From Emiliania huxleyi CCMP1516 (Eukaryota; Haptophyta; Isochrysidales; Noelaerhabdaceae): a DNA stretch of 64,000 nucleotides. The DNA lies in contig NW_005201984.1 of the NCBI RefSeq assembly GCF_000372725.1, positions 235,209 to 299,208 on the forward strand. The letters run 5' to 3'. How positions within the stretch are numbered: the first letter of the stretch is position 1; the number at the start of each line of letters is the position of its first letter. The notes beneath the pieces were generated by a model. The model was not told where the DNA came from, did no database searches, and was given only the letters and a program-made list of their open reading frames with translations. Shown one piece after another: positions 62,290 through 64,000 of the stretch. A program made the position numbers and the translations under genes.

Positions 62290-63541
62290 TCACCTCGTTC
62301 CTGGAGGGAAGACGCCAAACTCGTCCAGAAAGAGAGGCGACCGGCGAGGGGGCACTCGGCGTGGCTGGCTGAGGCTCCCGGCAGCCGGTGCGGGTGGGCG
62401 CGGGCGGGCGGTCGGCGTCGACGGGTGCGCCGCCGCCGCCGCCGCCGCGATCGCGCCTCCAGCAAGGCACGAGGGCGCGCGCCTCGCCTCGAGCGGCGGC
62501 GTGGTGTTCCGCGAGGGAGCGGACGCCGCGAGGGGCGCCGGTCTGCGCCAGGGCGAGGCGACGTCCTCGTCGCCGTTGCCCTCCGCGCTGTGCGTGCACA
62601 TGGGCCGCTCCGGCGGCGGGGCGGGGGAGCCGTCGTCCTCTGCCTCCCGCCCCTCCTCGCCCTGCCGCTCCTGTCCCCTCGCATGCAGCCCGCCCGCCGC
62701 GGCGCAGAGATCGGAGAGAGGGCGCGGTGGCGCACGGCGCGGCGGCAACGGTGGAGTCGACAACGGAGCGGGCGGCGGAGGCGGCGGAGCCAGGTGAACC
62801 CCCGCCTCCGCGTCCCTGAAGAGAGCGCGGCGGCGCGGCAAGCGCGGCTTCGGAAGAGGCGCGCCGGCGCTGTCGCTGCGCAGAGCGCGGTTCGGCCCCT
62901 CGCACGCTGCGAGGCGCTGCCGCGCCGCGTCGAGCGCCGCAGTCAGCTCGCCGGCTCTGAGCTGCGCGCGCCGCAGCAGCAGCGCAAACGCGAGGGCGAG
63001 CGCCGCGGCCGCACCGCCCGCACAGGACGCCTCGCGCCTCGCCCTCTCCGCGGCCTCGGCGGCTGCGGAGAGGCCTGCGGAGGCGCTAGCTGCGCGCTCG
63101 AGGAGGACCTGACAGGGCGGCGGGGCGGCGCAGCGGGCCGTGTGCGTGGCGGCGCAGGGGTCGCTGCAATCTATCGGGAGGCGCCTGCGAGCTCGCGAGC
63201 TGAGCCACCGCCGCCCTCTTGCAGGCTGCTCCCTCCTTTGCCGCCCTCGTGGCAGACACCTCAGCCTCCACGACAGCCCTCGCCGCGGTCGCCACCGCAG
63301 CATCCATCGCCGCCCTCGCTGCGGCCACCTCGGCCTCCATCGCCTCCCTCGCAACCGCTGCAGCCTCGGCCTCCCTCGCCTCCCTCACTGCAGCCTCGGC
63401 CTCCCTCGCCTCCCTCGCCACCGCCGCTGCCTCCGCCTCCGCCACTGCGCTCGCCGCTGCCGCTGCCGCTGCCTCCCGCCTCAGCCTGAGTGCCGCGGCT
63501 GCCGCGGCCTCCTTGGCTGCCTCTGCTGCGACTGCCGACAT
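62290..63541 (-). CDS. Ala/Glu-rich coiled-coil protein with a TM segment and Pro-rich tail
   Basis: Not recognised. The ATG at 63541 begins MSAVAAEAAKEAAAAAALRL and continues as an Ala/Glu/Arg heptad region (AREAREAEAAVREAREAEAA) of about 110 residues. An intron (roughly 63210-63110, ending TGTCAG) leads to VLLERAASASAGLSAAAEAA, a hydrophobic stretch SCAGGAAAALALAFALLLRR, another helix (QLRAGELTAALDAARQRLAA) and a long Pro/Arg-rich disordered tail that ends PLFLDEFGVFPPGTR at 62290. The ordered end after a disordered tail suggests a real C-terminus, perhaps a short docking peptide. The plus-strand frames across it are shadows. Function is unknown. Confidence 0.5.
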
Positions 63542-64000
63542 ATTTCGGCAGCCACTTGCGGACGCGAGACGCTGCGAGATGCCTGCCGGCCGGTCACCCC
63601 ACCTATAACGACCGCGACACGCATGTTCCCGCACCGAGAGTGGCTGGGGTTCTCAGTCCGGGCTCCGCAGCGGGCACGTGAACTTTTGGCGGGTAGTCAC
63701 ATGCGCCGGCCAGGAGAGTAGCTGTCGTGCCGGCCAGGAGACTATCGCGATCACAGCGATTACGTTCGAAAGCGTCATGAGCGGCAGCGCGGATTGTGGC
63801 AAGTCGATCGCATTGCCGAGAAAGCCGCTCATCGCAGAGTTTCAAGCGCCCGGGGGCCCACAAAGCAGGAACCTTTTTTCTTTTCTCGCGGGTGCGCTGA
63901 GGGCGAGACGATCGATCGAGGGGTCCCGTACCAACCATGGTCCATGCGGAATCGACCCTATCCAGTGCTCGAGTGCTCAAGAAAGAAAAGGAGAGACAGC
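63542..64000. other. Window end, no gene seen
   Basis: Upstream region of the Ala-rich coiled-coil gene. AAGAAAGAAAAGGAGAGA at 63980-63998 may be the edge of another AAAG-tailed repeat. Confidence 0.35.

Noticed and set aside
62388-63721. Plus-strand frames of up to 354 codons
   Set aside because: Antisense of the Ala/Glu coiled coil; the minus strand has a sensible start, helix pattern and C-terminus.
1-64000. tRNA, rRNA or spliced-leader RNA genes
   Set aside because: No tRNA cloverleaf with conserved TTCRA and D-loop words, no rRNA core words and no splice-leader pattern noticed by eye; a tRNAscan or Rfam search would be decisive.
1-64000. Bacterial contamination or a prophage/toxin system
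   Set aside because: Nearly every long gene has spliceosomal introns or eukaryotic domains, and no operons or Shine-Dalgarno spacing are seen.

Overview
The window is nuclear DNA of a unicellular, flagellated alga, most likely a haptophyte; a dinoflagellate or pelagophyte is a weaker alternative. The pointers are high GC, short introns (about 70-280 bases) of which most start with GC rather than GT, SPPPP wall-type glycoproteins, an outer-arm dynein light chain, proteins with signal or bipartite plastid leaders, and many truncated retroelements. The species call is inference; the intron and domain patterns are read from the sequence.

Layout. 0.2-7.3 kb: a giant modular, proline-rich membrane glycoprotein in one frame. 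7.5-18.3 kb: an ABC1/UbiB-family kinase-like protein, the dynein light chain DNAL1 (minus strand), a fucosyltransferase-like enzyme, a hypothetical coiled-coil protein, an AP2-like fragment, a 5'-truncated LINE copy and a hypothetical exon. 18.3-23.9 kb is mostly repeats: tandem arrays, an 82-base tandem duplication and a small LTR element with a target-site duplication. 23.9-33.3 kb: a possible plastid protein, several hypotheticals, a secreted VWD-like protein, a WD40 protein and a PLAC8 protein. 33.4-36.2 kb: LINE ends and a Copia fossil. 36.7-42 kb: a bacterial-type glucokinase, then a lipase and a WW-FHA protein in a divergent pair. 42-47.4 kb is a transposon nest: a 754-base element with 26-base terminal inverted repeats, three copies of one LINE family and foldback repeats. 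47.9-53.9 kb: a long disordered protein, a Rossmann-fold dehydrogenase-like protein and a SAP-domain coiled-coil protein. 54.1-55.1 kb is a pile-up of LINE 3' ends. 55.2-59.2 kb holds the most striking gene: an extracellular ANF/periplasmic-binding-type ligand domain, one membrane helix and a cytoplasmic TIR domain with a second C-terminal domain. 60-63.6 kb: a small membrane exon, a triose-phosphate-type transporter and an Ala-rich coiled-coil membrane protein.

The genes do not form an operon-like pathway; they are independent eukaryotic genes, some in divergent pairs (DNAL1/fucosyltransferase, lipase/WW-FHA). The main themes are (1) a candidate undescribed receptor class, ligand-binding domain-TM-TIR; (2) unusual introns, with GC-AG predominance, shared 3' ends, shared internal arrays and signs of origin by local duplication; and (3) retroelement families that differ in body but share a 3'-terminal signature. 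Splice sites are my reading from frame continuity and protein motifs; none is confirmed by transcript data.
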